NCBI GenBank assembly: GCA_964450715.1 | Contig: CAYVFC010000205.1 | Location: 1-10,885, forward strand | Source of the DNA: CAYVFC01 sp964450715 | Lineage (GTDB): Bacteria; Myxococcota_A; Polyangia; Polyangiales; JAFGIB01 | Reading direction: 5' to 3' | DNA: 10,885 nt | Shown: positions 1 through 7,469 of the stretch, piece by piece | Layout: each line of letters opens with the position of its first letter | Numbering within the stretch: position 1 is the stretch's first letter | Made by a program: the position numbers and the translations under genes | The notes under the pieces: model-generated | What the model saw: the letters and a program-made list of their open reading frames with translations, nothing else | Databases searched by the model: none | Told to the model about the DNA's origin: nothing

Positions 1-84
1 GTGGCTTCACCGAAGTGCTCGTCGCCTAAAAAGTCGGCGAGAAGATCGGCGAAAATGTGACTAATGGTGAGGCCTTGCGCCCGC
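1..84. other. Left-edge fragment, no assignable gene
   Basis: These 84 bases before the first gap are too short to assign. One + frame reads GFTEVLVA and stops at TAA 27-29. A - frame is open across the stretch and reads, in part, ISHIFADLLADFLGDEHFGE. Both look protein-like but neither matches a family I recognise. The last eight bases (77-84) equal the end of the 16-bp repeat unit found after the gap. Confidence 0.3.
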
Positions 85-184
85 NNNNNNNNNNNNNNNN
101 NNNNNNNNNNNNNNNNNNNNNNNNNNNNNNNNNNNNNNNNNNNNNNNNNNNNNNNNNNNNNNNNNNNNNNNNNNNNNNNNNNNN
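85..184. other. Assembly gap (100 N) inside a 16-bp tandem repeat
   Basis: Exactly 100 N, the usual placeholder for a gap of unknown size. Both edges are repeat sequence: gcgcccgc at 77-84 on the left is the last half of the unit that continues on the right. The true array is therefore probably longer than what is shown. Confidence 0.95.
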
Positions 185-260
185 CCGGTTTCGCGCCCGC
201 CCGGTTTCGCGCCCGCCCGGTTTCGCGCCCGCCCGGTTTCGCGCCCGCCCGGTTTACGGG
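185..260. repeat. 16-bp tandem repeat, 4 perfect copies plus a partial
   Basis: Unit ccggtttcgcgcccgc occurs at 185-200, 201-216, 217-232 and 233-248 without a mismatch, followed by a partial copy that diverges after ccggttt (249-255). Sixteen is not a multiple of three and all frames give low-complexity R/P/A peptides, so this is non-coding. The array also reaches into the gap on its left. Just after it, gaggg-caag-ccctc (262-275) can form a small tetraloop hairpin. Confidence 0.95.
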
Positions 261-451
261 AGAGGGCAAGCCCTCAGGTTCTATGCATCTGGTCCGTAGA
301 TCCGTCGGATTTTCCGAATGCCCGCCCGGCTGCGCGGCCACCGCGTCAACCTTGCGCTAATCGCTTTCCTTCAACGTGATAGACCGCATATCGGCCTCCA
401 ACGCGATTCCTCGTGGCTGCTTAGAAAAAACGTGGCGCCGAGCGACAGGCG
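261..451. other. Intergenic stretch, no gene seen
   Basis: About 190 bases between the 16-bp array and the second gap. I see no convincing gene in any frame. A + frame is open from 318 and joins the transposase frame through the gap, but it lacks protein-like content. The right end (about 430-451) loosely resembles the tail of the 51-bp unit, so a degenerate copy may begin here. Confidence 0.5.
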
Positions 452-551
452 NNNNNNNNNNNNNNNNNNNNNNNNNNNNNNNNNNNNNNNNNNNNNNNNN
501 NNNNNNNNNNNNNNNNNNNNNNNNNNNNNNNNNNNNNNNNNNNNNNNNNNN
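452..551. other. Assembly gap (100 N) beside 51-bp tandem repeats
   Basis: Exactly 100 N. Its right edge begins at the first base of a perfect 51-bp repeat unit, so the assembler most likely broke on a longer array. The number of missing units cannot be read from this window. Confidence 0.95.
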
Positions 552-755
552 CAGAAACTCGCGACTCAGGAGCCTCACGGCGACGTTTTTGCGCCAAAAG
601 CGCAGAAACTCGCGACTCAGGAGCCTCACGGCGACGTTTTTGCGCCAAAAGCGCAGAGACTCGCGACTCAGGAACCTCACGGCCATGTTGTTGCGCCAAG
701 AACGCGAGAATTGGTGACAGGAAAGCCTCAAGGCCCGGTCTCTTCGTCGATCCGA
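552..755 (+). repeat. 51-bp tandem repeats upstream of the RAYT gene
   Basis: Two identical units (552-602, 603-653) are followed by a third with 7 mismatches (654-704) and a much more degenerate fourth (705-755). The unit starts cagaaactcgcgactcagga and ends gcgccaaaagcg. Fifty-one is 17 codons and the + frame shared with the transposase is open, reading 17-residue repeats (QKLATQEPHGDVFAPKA). However, the transposase has its own strong ribosome binding site and ATG at 804, so translation of the repeats is doubtful. Within each unit, gcgc-caaaa-gcgc and ggcg-(9)-cgcc can form short hairpins. Decay increases towards the gene. Confidence 0.95.
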
Positions 756-803
756 GGCAACAACAGGGTGGTAGCGGCCGATAACCGGGCAGGAGGAAAG
801 CGG

Positions 804-1619
804 ATGGACACGGAGCGCGACGGAAAATACTGGCACCTTACCTTTGCCTCGGACGGGCGGCTGCCGCTATTTGCCGAAGAGGCGCTTCGATTGCAGGCAC
901 TGCATCGCCTGGCCGCCATCGCCGGTCGCGAGGCGGCGTTGTTCTCTATCGTGGACGACCACCTGCACGCTCTGCTCTCCGGCGGCCACGATAGGATCGG
1001 CCGGCTTAAAAGATCGCTGTTTCGCGCGCTGCGACCAATAGCCAGCGCATCGCTCGAGCCGGCACGGGTTCGCTCCGTCCAAAGCCGCGCGCATCTGCGA
1101 TGGTTGCTCCGCTACTTGCTAACCCAGTGCCAACACCATGGTCTGCAGGAGCACGATGCCCTTTACAGCGGCGGCTGCTTCCAGGACCTGGTCGGTGCCC
1201 GCTTGGTCGACGGGCTCGACCTGCAGATACGCGCTCTGCTGCCTCGTTTCCGCCTCAGGGACGCATTCTTGGCCGTCGGCCTTCCTCCGCGCCAGCTCTC
1301 CCCTGCCGACGCTGCCTCGGTGCGCGCTGCGGGCAGCGCTCGGCTGGCTGCGGCCGCGGCCCACGCAACGGCGGCCGATCCTCGCCTGCGGGGAAGTCAC
1401 GCCACGGTCGTTCGCGCACGACGCGCGGCCGCCCAACTCGGGCGTCAAGCCGGAATGTCGAGCGGCGACCTCGCCGAGGTGCTCCATGTCTCGTTGCGCT
1501 CGGTGCAGGACTATGCAGCCGCTTGCCCTCACGGCGCAACGGTACGGGCGGTTCGCGTGCGGTTAGCCCTCGAGAACTTGATCGCCGCAGCCGGTCGGAC
1601 CGGGCCTGATATCGGTTGA
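804..1619 (+). CDS. RAYT-type (REP-associated, IS200-like Y1) transposase
   Basis: A 271-residue HUH single-strand endonuclease of the REP-associated tyrosine transposase type. The N-terminus GKYWHLTFASDGRLPLF (8-23) matches the family opening strand. IVDDHLHALLSG (49-60) carries the metal-binding His-x-His at 53-55, the counterpart of the usual MPNHVH. Y104 in RWLLRYLLTQ is the best candidate for the catalytic tyrosine. The C-terminal part (about 203-240, including MSSGDLAEVLHVSLRSVQDY) looks like a helix-turn-helix, as in the DnaA-like tails of some RAYTs. The start is fixed by AGGAGG at 791-796, 7 nt before ATG 804; the open frame upstream through the 51-bp repeats is therefore probably untranslated. 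Family members act on short palindromic repeats and are usually single-copy and not self-mobile. The gene ends 11 bp from the convergent lipoprotein gene. Family call firm, exact subgroup not. Confidence 0.8.
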   Translation: MDTERDGKYWHLTFASDGRLPLFAEEALRLQALHRLAAIAGREAALFSIVDDHLHALLSGGHDRIGRLKRSLFRALRPIASASLEPARVRSVQSRAHLRWLLRYLLTQCQHHGLQEHDALYSGGCFQDLVGARLVDGLDLQIRALLPRFRLRDAFLAVGLPPRQLSPADAASVRAAGSARLAAAAAHATAADPRLRGSHATVVRARRAAAQLGRQAGMSSGDLAEVLHVSLRSVQDYAAACPHGATVRAVRVRLALENLIAAAGRTGPDIG

Positions 1620-1630
1620 CCCGTATTTCA

Positions 1631-1999
1631 TCAATCAATACACACGTAAGCCTTACCGCTGGCGCCCTTTCGCTTCTCTTCCTTGCAGTAATAATAGGGG
1701 CGGCAATCCCGGCTGTCGTAACAGGCCATCAGACAGACGCCCCCCTTCTTGTCGATACACAAGGTATGGGCGGGGCAGTTGTAGTCGTTCTTGCAGGAGA
1801 CCGTGCAGGTACCATAGGGAAAATCGCTCCCCGTGGCGCACATCTCCGCACAATCGTAGTCTTCGAAACAGGCGCCCCCGACCAGCCCCGAGCTCCAGCC
1901 GACCGGGGGGTCGTCGTCGCCACAGCCGACGCTGCCTAGCAACAGAAGGCTCGAGAAGAGCAGCAGACCCGTCGATCTCGCCAAGGTTGTCCCGCGCAC
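1631..1999 (-). CDS. Small Cys-rich secreted lipoprotein, unknown function
   Basis: Predicted 122-residue exported lipoprotein. A short charged start (MRGTTLARS) precedes a leucine-rich hydrophobic stretch (about 10-22) and LLGSVGC, a lipobox-like site with Cys at 26 (slightly off consensus, Ser at -3). The mature part holds twelve more cysteines in a spaced pattern (CFEDYDC, GTCTVSCKNDYNC, CLMACYDSRDC, YYYC) typical of disulfide-rich surface proteins that are abundant in Myxococcota and relatives; aspartates just after the lipid Cys fit a lipoprotein. The start is GTG, with AGAGGTG four bases upstream. It is convergent with the RAYT gene and lies beyond the terminator of the metabolic operon, so it is probably expressed separately. 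No enzymatic motif is visible; the function is unknown. Confidence 0.75.
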   Translation of the reverse strand: MRGTTLARSTGLLLFSSLLLLGSVGCGDDDPPVGWSSGLVGGACFEDYDCAEMCATGSDFPYGTCTVSCKNDYNCPAHTLCIDKKGGVCLMACYDSRDCRPYYYCKEEKRKGASGKAYVCID

Positions 2000-2153
2000 G
2001 TTTCACCTCTTCCTCTTCTGGCGCCTCCAGCACGAACCGGATCGCAGGGGTCGGCTCCGGACCCATCGATCGTATAGTGCGGCTTCGCAGGTAAAAAGTC
2101 GCAGAAAAAGCGGCCTGACGCGCTTTTTCCGAGATTTTTCCCAGGTAACCGCA
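2000..2153. other. Intergenic region between operon end and lipoprotein gene
   Basis: It holds the terminator at 2104-2129 and, by position, the promoter of the lipoprotein gene. The stretch is AT-richer than the operon. I could not pick a convincing -35/-10 pair. Confidence 0.5.
2104..2129 (-). terminator. Intrinsic-type terminator after the operon
   Basis: Perfect 9-bp inverted repeat gaaaaagcg (2104-2112) / cgctttttc (2121-2129) with an 8-nt loop. The A and T runs lie in the stem, so it can work in either direction. On the - strand it lies 25 nt after the stop of the glutamine synthetase-like gene and is followed by another T run (cttttt), as expected for the end of the five-gene transcript. 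Confidence 0.7.
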
Positions 2154-3521
2154 TTATATCTGCTCGAAATAACGCCGCCGTTCCCAGTCGGTGACCTCCT
2201 GGCGATAGGCCTCGGCCTCCAGCCGGGCGGTATGCAGGTAAAAGTCGACCACCTCCGAGCCGAACGCCTCCCGTGCCAGCCGGCTGCCCTGAAGCAGCTC
2301 GACGGCCTCCTCCAGGCGCAGCGGCACGCGCGCCGCCCGCGTGTCCTTGTAGGCATCGCCCCGGTAATCCATGTCAGCGTCCAGCTCTTCCTCGATGCCC
2401 CGCAAACCGGCGGCCAGGGTGGCGGCAAAGGCCAGGTAGGGATTGGCGTCCGCACCCGGCATGCGGTTCTCGATGCGCAGCGACTCCTCCCGGCCGATCA
2501 GCCGAAACCCGCAGGTGCGGTTATCGAGGCCGCAGACGATGGCCGTGGGCGCCCAGGAGCCGGGCTGGTATCTCTTGTAGGCATTGACCGTGGGCGCGAA
2601 GAAGTAGCTGAGCTCCCGGCTATACTTCAATAATCCCCCTAAAAATTGGCGAAAAACGCGCCCGGGCGCCCGGCTCTTTTCATCCCAGAACAGGTTCTTC
2701 TTGCCGGCCGCGTCCCAGAGGCTGGCGTGGATGTGAAAGCCGTTGCCGGCCTCCAGCAGGTGCGGCTTGGCCATGAAGGTGATGGCCTTGCCCTGCTGCG
2801 CGGCGATGTCCCGGGCGCCCAGCTTGTATATCGTATGCCGGTCGGCCATCTCCAGGGCCGGGGCATAGGCCAGGTTGACCTCGTGCTGCCCTCGCCCGGT
2901 CTCGCCCTTGCTGCACTCCACCGGCACGCCGGCCTCGCTCATCTGGTTGCGGATGCGCCTGAGCACGCTCTCGTCGCGGCCCGGCTGCAGGATGTGGTAG
3001 TCGATCGAATAGTCCGAGGAAAACCTGAGATCCCGGTAGTCCGCCTCGCGCGCCGACCGGTAGCTCTGGTCGTAAAGATAAAGCTCCAGCTCCGAGCCCA
3101 GGCGGGGATGTCTCTTGCCCCTGGCCAGCCGTTCGATCTGCCGGGCCAGCACCCGGCGCGGCGCCTCCTCGACCGGCCTGCCGTCTTCATGAAAGATATT
3201 CCCCAGCACCAGCGCAGTTCCCGGCTGCCAGGGCAGCATTCTCAGAGTGCCCGCATCCGCTTTGAGGGAAAAATCCCCGAACCCCTTCTCCCAGTTGGCC
3301 ACCTCAAAGCCTTCCAGCACCTTCATCTCCAGATCGACCGACAGGAGATAATTGCAGGCGTGGATCTCTCCTTCCAGGCAGTGGTGTACGAAATGCTCGT
3401 AGGTCAGCCGCTTGCCCATCAGCCGGCCGTACATATCCGGAAAGGCCACGATCACCGTGTCGATCTGTTCCGGCCTGAGCCAATCGGGCAACCCGCGGCT
3501 GTTCTTTCTGCTCTTACCCAT
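2154..3521 (-). CDS. Glutamine synthetase-like gamma-glutamyl-amine ligase (PuuA/GlnA4 type)
   Basis: A 455-residue member of the glutamine synthetase fold, expected to make a gamma-glutamyl amide from glutamate, ATP and an amine rather than ammonia. Visible motifs: DMYGRLMGK (29-37); metal ligands GSELELYLYD (142-151); GQHEVNLAYAPALEMAD (211-227), characteristic of the PuuA-like branch; GNGFHIHASLW (259-269); NAYKRYQPGSWAPT (313-326); DNRT (333-336); and SLRIENRMPGADANPYLA (347-364) with E351 and R353. Length is normal. The start is ATG 3521, with GGAGG 6 nt upstream, overlapping the last 8 bases of the AOR gene; GTG 3524 just before it is possible. As last gene of an operon with an alcohol dehydrogenase, AOR and a class I amidotransferase-like hydrolase, it most likely caps an amine or amino-alcohol. 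True ammonia assimilation is less likely. Substrate unknown. Confidence 0.85.
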   Translation of the reverse strand: MGKSRKNSRGLPDWLRPEQIDTVIVAFPDMYGRLMGKRLTYEHFVHHCLEGEIHACNYLLSVDLEMKVLEGFEVANWEKGFGDFSLKADAGTLRMLPWQPGTALVLGNIFHEDGRPVEEAPRRVLARQIERLARGKRHPRLGSELELYLYDQSYRSAREADYRDLRFSSDYSIDYHILQPGRDESVLRRIRNQMSEAGVPVECSKGETGRGQHEVNLAYAPALEMADRHTIYKLGARDIAAQQGKAITFMAKPHLLEAGNGFHIHASLWDAAGKKNLFWDEKSRAPGRVFRQFLGGLLKYSRELSYFFAPTVNAYKRYQPGSWAPTAIVCGLDNRTCGFRLIGREESLRIENRMPGADANPYLAFAATLAAGLRGIEEELDADMDYRGDAYKDTRAARVPLRLEEAVELLQGSRLAREAFGSEVVDFYLHTARLEAEAYRQEVTDWERRRYFEQI

Positions 3522-5406
3522 CACCGCCCTCCTGCAGAGTCCAGTCGAGCCCCAGCTCCATCAGCTTGCCCTCGGTCGGATTGCCTGTCCGGCTGTTCCA
3601 GCCCATGAGGGCGTAGTACTGCGCGAGCATCCGCTGGAAGGCCTTGCGGTCGACGCGGTGGCCCTTTCTGGGGCCGTCGGGCAGGCGCCGGAACAGCCGC
3701 GACGGCAGCCGGTCCAGCGCCTTGCCAAAGCCGCGCCGCGCGTTGAGTTGCCGCATCATGTTCACCCGCCGCTCCCCGGCCTTCATCAGCTCCCAGAGGG
3801 TGAACTCCCAGCCCGTCGCATACCGCACCAGATCCTCCAGGTCGCGATAGGAGAACAGGTTGCCCGGCCCCCAGCAGAACATGCAGAGCGCCAGCGCGTC
3901 GAGCGCGCTGTAGTAATACTGCGAGTAAACCGCCATCCGCACTTTGCTGAGATCGGTGCTGTGGGCGTCGCCCGGACCGAAGATGCCCAGCGCCTTGCCG
4001 AGCTCGGAGTGGCCCGCCAGCAACCAGTCGTGCTCGGACGACATGTGGTCGGCGCCGATGGGACAGGCCGCGTAGATGACCGCCAGGCTCGGCTTGACCT
4101 GCGGCATGTGCACCGCCAGCCCGTGGTTCTTGACGTGCACCGCGTAGCGTTCGGTCTTCTTGCCGAAATGCGCCACCGCCGCCTCGAACCCGCCCGCCAG
4201 CACCTCGCCCACGCCCTGGCGCCGGGCCGTCTGCTCGATCAGCCAGAGCAGCCCCTCCACGTCCCCGAAGCCCAACGAACGGCCCTCAACCGCTGTCTCG
4301 CGGTCGATGGCCTTCTTCCCGAGCGCTTCGAACAGATAGCCGGCCAGCCCGCCCATGGTGATGGTATCCAGCCCCAGGTCGTTGCAGAGCTGGTTGGCCG
4401 CGGCCACGGCCGTCGGATCGGTGATGTCCAGGTTGGAGCCCAACAGCCCCAGCGTCTCGAACTCCGGGCCGCCCAGCCGGTCCCCCACCGGGTGCTCCCC
4501 CTCGGTCCGCACCTTCTTGCGACACCTGACCGCGCAGGCGTAACAGGTGGTCTCGCCCGCGCCCATCAGCTGCGTGATATTCTCGCCGTCCAGCTTTTCG
4601 AAGTCCGGATGAAAGCTGCGCGAGTAATTGCGGGTGGCCAGGTTCCCGGCCCTGGCCTGGAACCCTAGAACGCCAGGCGTGCCGTGCTTCTTCAGCACCG
4701 CCGGCAGCTCACTATCGGGCAGCCGTTTCACCGCCGCGCTGGCGAGCTCCTTGAGCCCCTGCGAGTTTGCGAAGGTCGGCTGCCCGCTGCCCTCGACCAC
4801 CACCGCCCGTAAATTCTTGGCTCCGAACACCGCCCCCATGCCGGTACGGCCGGCCACATTGCTCAGATCGCAAAGCAAGCAGGCAAAGCTCACCCGGTTC
4901 TCGCCAGCCGGCCCGCACTGCAGAACGCAGGCGTTCTTCGACCCGGCCCGCTCGATCAATTGATCGTATGCCTCCAGGACTCCTTTGCCCTGCAAATGCT
5001 CGACCGGGGGGATCTCGATCCGGTCGTCCCGTATGAACAGCGCGCTCAACCGCGGTGCCCGGCCCGTGATCACGATGGCGTCCAGCCCGGCCCGCTTGAT
5101 CATGGGTCCGAGGTTTCCCCCGGTCTGGCTGTCGCCCACCGCGCCCGTGGCGGGCGATATCGAAGTGATGCAGCAGCGGCTCACCCCGCTCACGGCCGCG
5201 CCCGTGGCCACGCCCGGCGCCAGCACGATCGCGTTCAGCGGATCAAAGGCGTCGACCGTGGCCGGCACCTCCTTGAGCAAGAAATGAGTCGCCAGCGCGC
5301 TCCCGCCCAGGTATAGCCGGTACAGCTCATCGTCCAGCTTCACCCTTCGAATCCGGCCGCTGGAAAGATCGACCCGGAGCACGACCCCGTTGTATCCGTC
5401 TGGCAA
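3514..5406 (-). CDS. Aldehyde:ferredoxin oxidoreductase (tungsten, AOR family)
   Basis: A 630-residue tungstopterin enzyme that oxidises an aldehyde to the acid and reduces ferredoxin in the cytoplasm. It opens with the family start GYNGVVLRVDLSSGRI (4-19). AGRTGMGAVFGAKNLRAVVV (185-204) fits the pterin-binding loop. The [4Fe-4S] ligands are C288, C291 and C295 (CYACAVRC) with C508 as the fourth; the first three have the same numbers as in the Pyrococcus furiosus enzyme as I recall it. GPEFETLG (313-320), NDLGLDTIT (342-350) and GADH (451-454) are also family marks. The start is TTG 5406, five bases after GGGGAGG; the frame continues 47 codons upstream, but that part overlaps the dehydrogenase gene and does not look like AOR. 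It lies 22 bp after the dehydrogenase and overlaps the ligase start by 8 bp, so translation is probably coupled. The substrate is probably the aldehyde made by the neighbouring dehydrogenase. Confidence 0.88.
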   Translation of the reverse strand: MPDGYNGVVLRVDLSSGRIRRVKLDDELYRLYLGGSALATHFLLKEVPATVDAFDPLNAIVLAPGVATGAAVSGVSRCCITSISPATGAVGDSQTGGNLGPMIKRAGLDAIVITGRAPRLSALFIRDDRIEIPPVEHLQGKGVLEAYDQLIERAGSKNACVLQCGPAGENRVSFACLLCDLSNVAGRTGMGAVFGAKNLRAVVVEGSGQPTFANSQGLKELASAAVKRLPDSELPAVLKKHGTPGVLGFQARAGNLATRNYSRSFHPDFEKLDGENITQLMGAGETTCYACAVRCRKKVRTEGEHPVGDRLGGPEFETLGLLGSNLDITDPTAVAAANQLCNDLGLDTITMGGLAGYLFEALGKKAIDRETAVEGRSLGFGDVEGLLWLIEQTARRQGVGEVLAGGFEAAVAHFGKKTERYAVHVKNHGLAVHMPQVKPSLAVIYAACPIGADHMSSEHDWLLAGHSELGKALGIFGPGDAHSTDLSKVRMAVYSQYYYSALDALALCMFCWGPGNLFSYRDLEDLVRYATGWEFTLWELMKAGERRVNMMRQLNARRGFGKALDRLPSRLFRRLPDGPRKGHRVDRKAFQRMLAQYYALMGWNSRTGNPTEGKLMELGLDWTLQEGGDG

Positions 5407-5428
5407 CGCTACCTCCCCTTCTGGGTCA

Positions 5429-6607
5429 CTAGAACACCTCTTCGAACAGGCGCATGAAGTCATTCTCGCTGCAGGCGCGCGGATTGGTCGCGTGGCAACC
5501 GTCCTGCAAGGCCTTGCGCGCCAGCGCCGGAAGCTGCTCCCGCGCAACCCCGGCCTGACTCAGGGTCGCCGGCAAACCGATGCGCCGGATCAGCTCCTCG
5601 ATCGCCGTGATGGCCAGGTCCGCCGCCTCGGCCACCGTCACGTCCTCGACCGGGATCCCGAAACCGCGCGCCACCAGCCGGTACTCGGCAGCCGACGCCT
5701 CGCGGTTGTAGCGCATCACCGCCGGCAAGCAGATGGCATTGGCCAGCCCGTGCTGCATATCGCAAACCGCGGACAGCGCGTGGGCCATGGAGTGCGCCGC
5801 CCCCAGGTCCTTTTGAAAGGCCACCGCTCCCATGGTGGCCGCCATCATCATCTGTCCCCGGGCCTCGATATCGCTCGGGCTCTTTACCGCCCGCTCCAGG
5901 TTCTGCGCCACCAGCTCCACCCCTTTGATCGCGATGGCGTCGCACATGGGATGGTACTGCTGAACGGTCAGCGCCTCGATGTTATGCGTGAGCGCGTCCA
6001 TGCCGGTGGCCGCCGTCAGATGCGGCGGAAGCCCCGCGGTAAGCTCCGGGTCCAGTATCGCGCGCGCCGGCATCAAGCGCGGATGGCAGACCATGAACTT
6101 GCGGCCCAGCTCGGCCGAGCTGATCACCGCGCAGCGCCCTACCTCGCTGCCCGTACCCGCCGTGGTGGGGATGGCGATCACCGCCGGCAGCTCGCCCCCG
6201 ATGTCGCGATTGCCGCCCGAGGCCACGTCGTACCGGGTAAGCGGCCCGGGGTTGGCCACCAGCACCGCGACTGCCTTGGCCGCGTCCAGCGGGCTTCCCC
6301 CGCCCAGCGCCACCAGCGCATCGCACCCCTGCTCCCGGTAAACGGCCAGGCCGGCTTCCACGTCCTGTACGGTGGGATTGGCCTGAACCCCGCTGAAGAG
6401 CGAGAACGCCCTGCCCCCGTCCTTCAGCACCCCCAACGCCCTGTCCACGATGCCGGCCGCCTTCAGCCCCTCGTCGGTGACCACCAACGGCTTGTTCACC
6501 CCCACCTCCTCCAGCGCCAGCGGCAGCTTCCCGACAGCTCCCGAGCCGAAATGGATGGTGGTCGGAAAAGAAAACGTCGTCACGCTCTCTCCCATATCTG
6601 TCTTCAT
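5429..6607 (-). CDS. Iron-dependent (group III) alcohol dehydrogenase
   Basis: A 392-residue NAD(P)-dependent dehydrogenase of the Fe-ADH family, cytosolic. The N-terminus FPTTIHFGSGAVGKLP (14-29) is typical. GGGSPLDAAK (102-111) is the dinucleotide-binding loop, and IPTTAGTGSEV (146-156) the next family motif. The metal ligands are all present: D204 and H208 (GMDALTHNIEA), H272 (AAHSMAHALSA) and H286 (MQHGLANA), matching D196, H200, H263 and H277 of E. coli FucO. The ATG abuts the stop of the upstream hydrolase gene (TAG ATG, no spacer), with AGGAGG 4 nt before the ATG, so the two are translationally linked. In this operon it would oxidise the alcohol end of a gamma-glutamylated amino-alcohol to the aldehyde used by the AOR. 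A role in reducing aldehydes cannot be excluded. Confidence 0.9.
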   Translation of the reverse strand: MKTDMGESVTTFSFPTTIHFGSGAVGKLPLALEEVGVNKPLVVTDEGLKAAGIVDRALGVLKDGGRAFSLFSGVQANPTVQDVEAGLAVYREQGCDALVALGGGSPLDAAKAVAVLVANPGPLTRYDVASGGNRDIGGELPAVIAIPTTAGTGSEVGRCAVISSAELGRKFMVCHPRLMPARAILDPELTAGLPPHLTAATGMDALTHNIEALTVQQYHPMCDAIAIKGVELVAQNLERAVKSPSDIEARGQMMMAATMGAVAFQKDLGAAHSMAHALSAVCDMQHGLANAICLPAVMRYNREASAAEYRLVARGFGIPVEDVTVAEAADLAITAIEELIRRIGLPATLSQAGVAREQLPALARKALQDGCHATNPRACSENDFMRLFEEVF

Positions 6608-7468
6608 CTATCCTCCTGCGCCCGGCCGGACCTGGTCGCGGATCCAGTTGGCAAACTCGATCCGGCGCTCGCTGTCGCTCAACACGTCATCGTCTATGGC
6701 CAGCTGCCACTGCAAGTCCTTGCGCGCGGGCTGTGCGTGCAGCTCCTCCAGCCTATCCACGTGCGCCATCAAATCGTCGTGGTCGCGATAGAAGCCGAGA
6801 TCCACCAGCTTCTGCTCCCGCGCCACGATCAGCCGCGCCATTTCGTGCAGCGTATATTCGGGATGGTACTGCGTGGCCCAGAAGCTACCCTTCTCGTGGA
6901 CGACAACCCCCGCCTGAACCCCAGAGTACTCGTTTCGCGCCAGCACCACGCCCCCCTCGGGCATCGCGGTTACGATATCGTCGTGCGAAGAATAAGCCTC
7001 GAAGGCCGGCTGCCGCCCGGCCATCATCTGATGCTTCGCGCCCTCTTCTGTCAAAAAAATCTTCCGCGCCATTCCCATCTCACGGCCACGAGGATTGGGC
7101 TCGACCCGCCCGCCGGCAGCCACCACCGCGACCTGTAGCGCCCAGCAACTGCCGAAGCTCGGCACCCCCGCCCGAAAAGCTCGCCGGGCCAGCTCGATCT
7201 GCCCGGAAACGCTTTTGATATGCGTATCGTTCACGCAGAGATTGCACCCCGTCCAGAGAATCCCCGCATAACGGTCTAGCTCCCCCTCTCCGGGAATGGC
7301 CACCCCCTCGTCGCTCGGCAACAACACGTCGTACGCCGCATCCGGCACGTACACCTTCAACATGTCCAGGTAGAGCTTCCAGGCCAGCGTCATACCCGCT
7401 GCCTCCAGGGCGTCGCGGGACTTCTTGGAATAACCATCTACTACCAGGAAGCGTAACGTCTCGGTCAT
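6608..7468 (-). CDS. Class I glutamine amidotransferase-like gamma-glutamyl hydrolase
   Basis: A 286-residue stand-alone class I GATase fold with no synthetase domain attached. The nucleophile elbow is GSCWALQ (106-112, C108; the usual small residue two places after Cys is Ala), and YHPEYT (201-206) supplies H202 and E204, so the Cys-His-Glu triad is complete. Stand-alone proteins of this type beside a glutamine synthetase-like ligase act as gamma-glutamyl amide hydrolases, as PuuD does for gamma-glutamyl-GABA, and AtdA2/TdnT are the equivalent partners in aniline clusters. Here it would release glutamate and the oxidised amino product. ATG 7468 has GAGGTG 8 nt upstream. The 60-bp gap after the HAD gene is purine-rich on the coding strand; the next gene starts at the base after its stop. 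The C-terminal tail beyond about 215 is unassigned. A GMP-synthase-like amidase role is less likely. Confidence 0.75.
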   Translation of the reverse strand: MTETLRFLVVDGYSKKSRDALEAAGMTLAWKLYLDMLKVYVPDAAYDVLLPSDEGVAIPGEGELDRYAGILWTGCNLCVNDTHIKSVSGQIELARRAFRAGVPSFGSCWALQVAVVAAGGRVEPNPRGREMGMARKIFLTEEGAKHQMMAGRQPAFEAYSSHDDIVTAMPEGGVVLARNEYSGVQAGVVVHEKGSFWATQYHPEYTLHEMARLIVAREQKLVDLGFYRDHDDLMAHVDRLEELHAQPARKDLQWQLAIDDDVLSDSERRIEFANWIRDQVRPGAGG

Positions 7469-7469
7469 G

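Noticed and set aside
185..300. tRNA-like fold near the 16-bp repeats
   Set aside because: A ggttc word and a small hairpin are present, but no cloverleaf can be drawn.
552..755. CRISPR array
   Set aside because: The 51-bp units are contiguous and similar throughout, with no unique spacers and no cas gene.
318..803. N-terminal extension of the transposase carrying 17-residue repeats
   Set aside because: The frame is open, but it crosses a gap of unknown length, and AGGAGG with ideal spacing at ATG 804 plus the family N-terminus right after it argue for a start at 804.
2232..2633. + strand open frames across the glutamine synthetase-like gene
   Set aside because: Antisense shadows of a GC-rich gene; no family motifs, while the - strand frame has all of them.
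3412..4668. Long + strand frame (418 codons) opposite the AOR gene
   Set aside because: Antisense to clear AOR motifs; composition is H/R/P/A-rich as expected for a shadow frame.
5390..7138. Long + strand frame (582 codons) opposite the dehydrogenase and hydrolase
   Set aside because: Antisense to two genes with intact catalytic motifs; R/H/P-rich product without domains.
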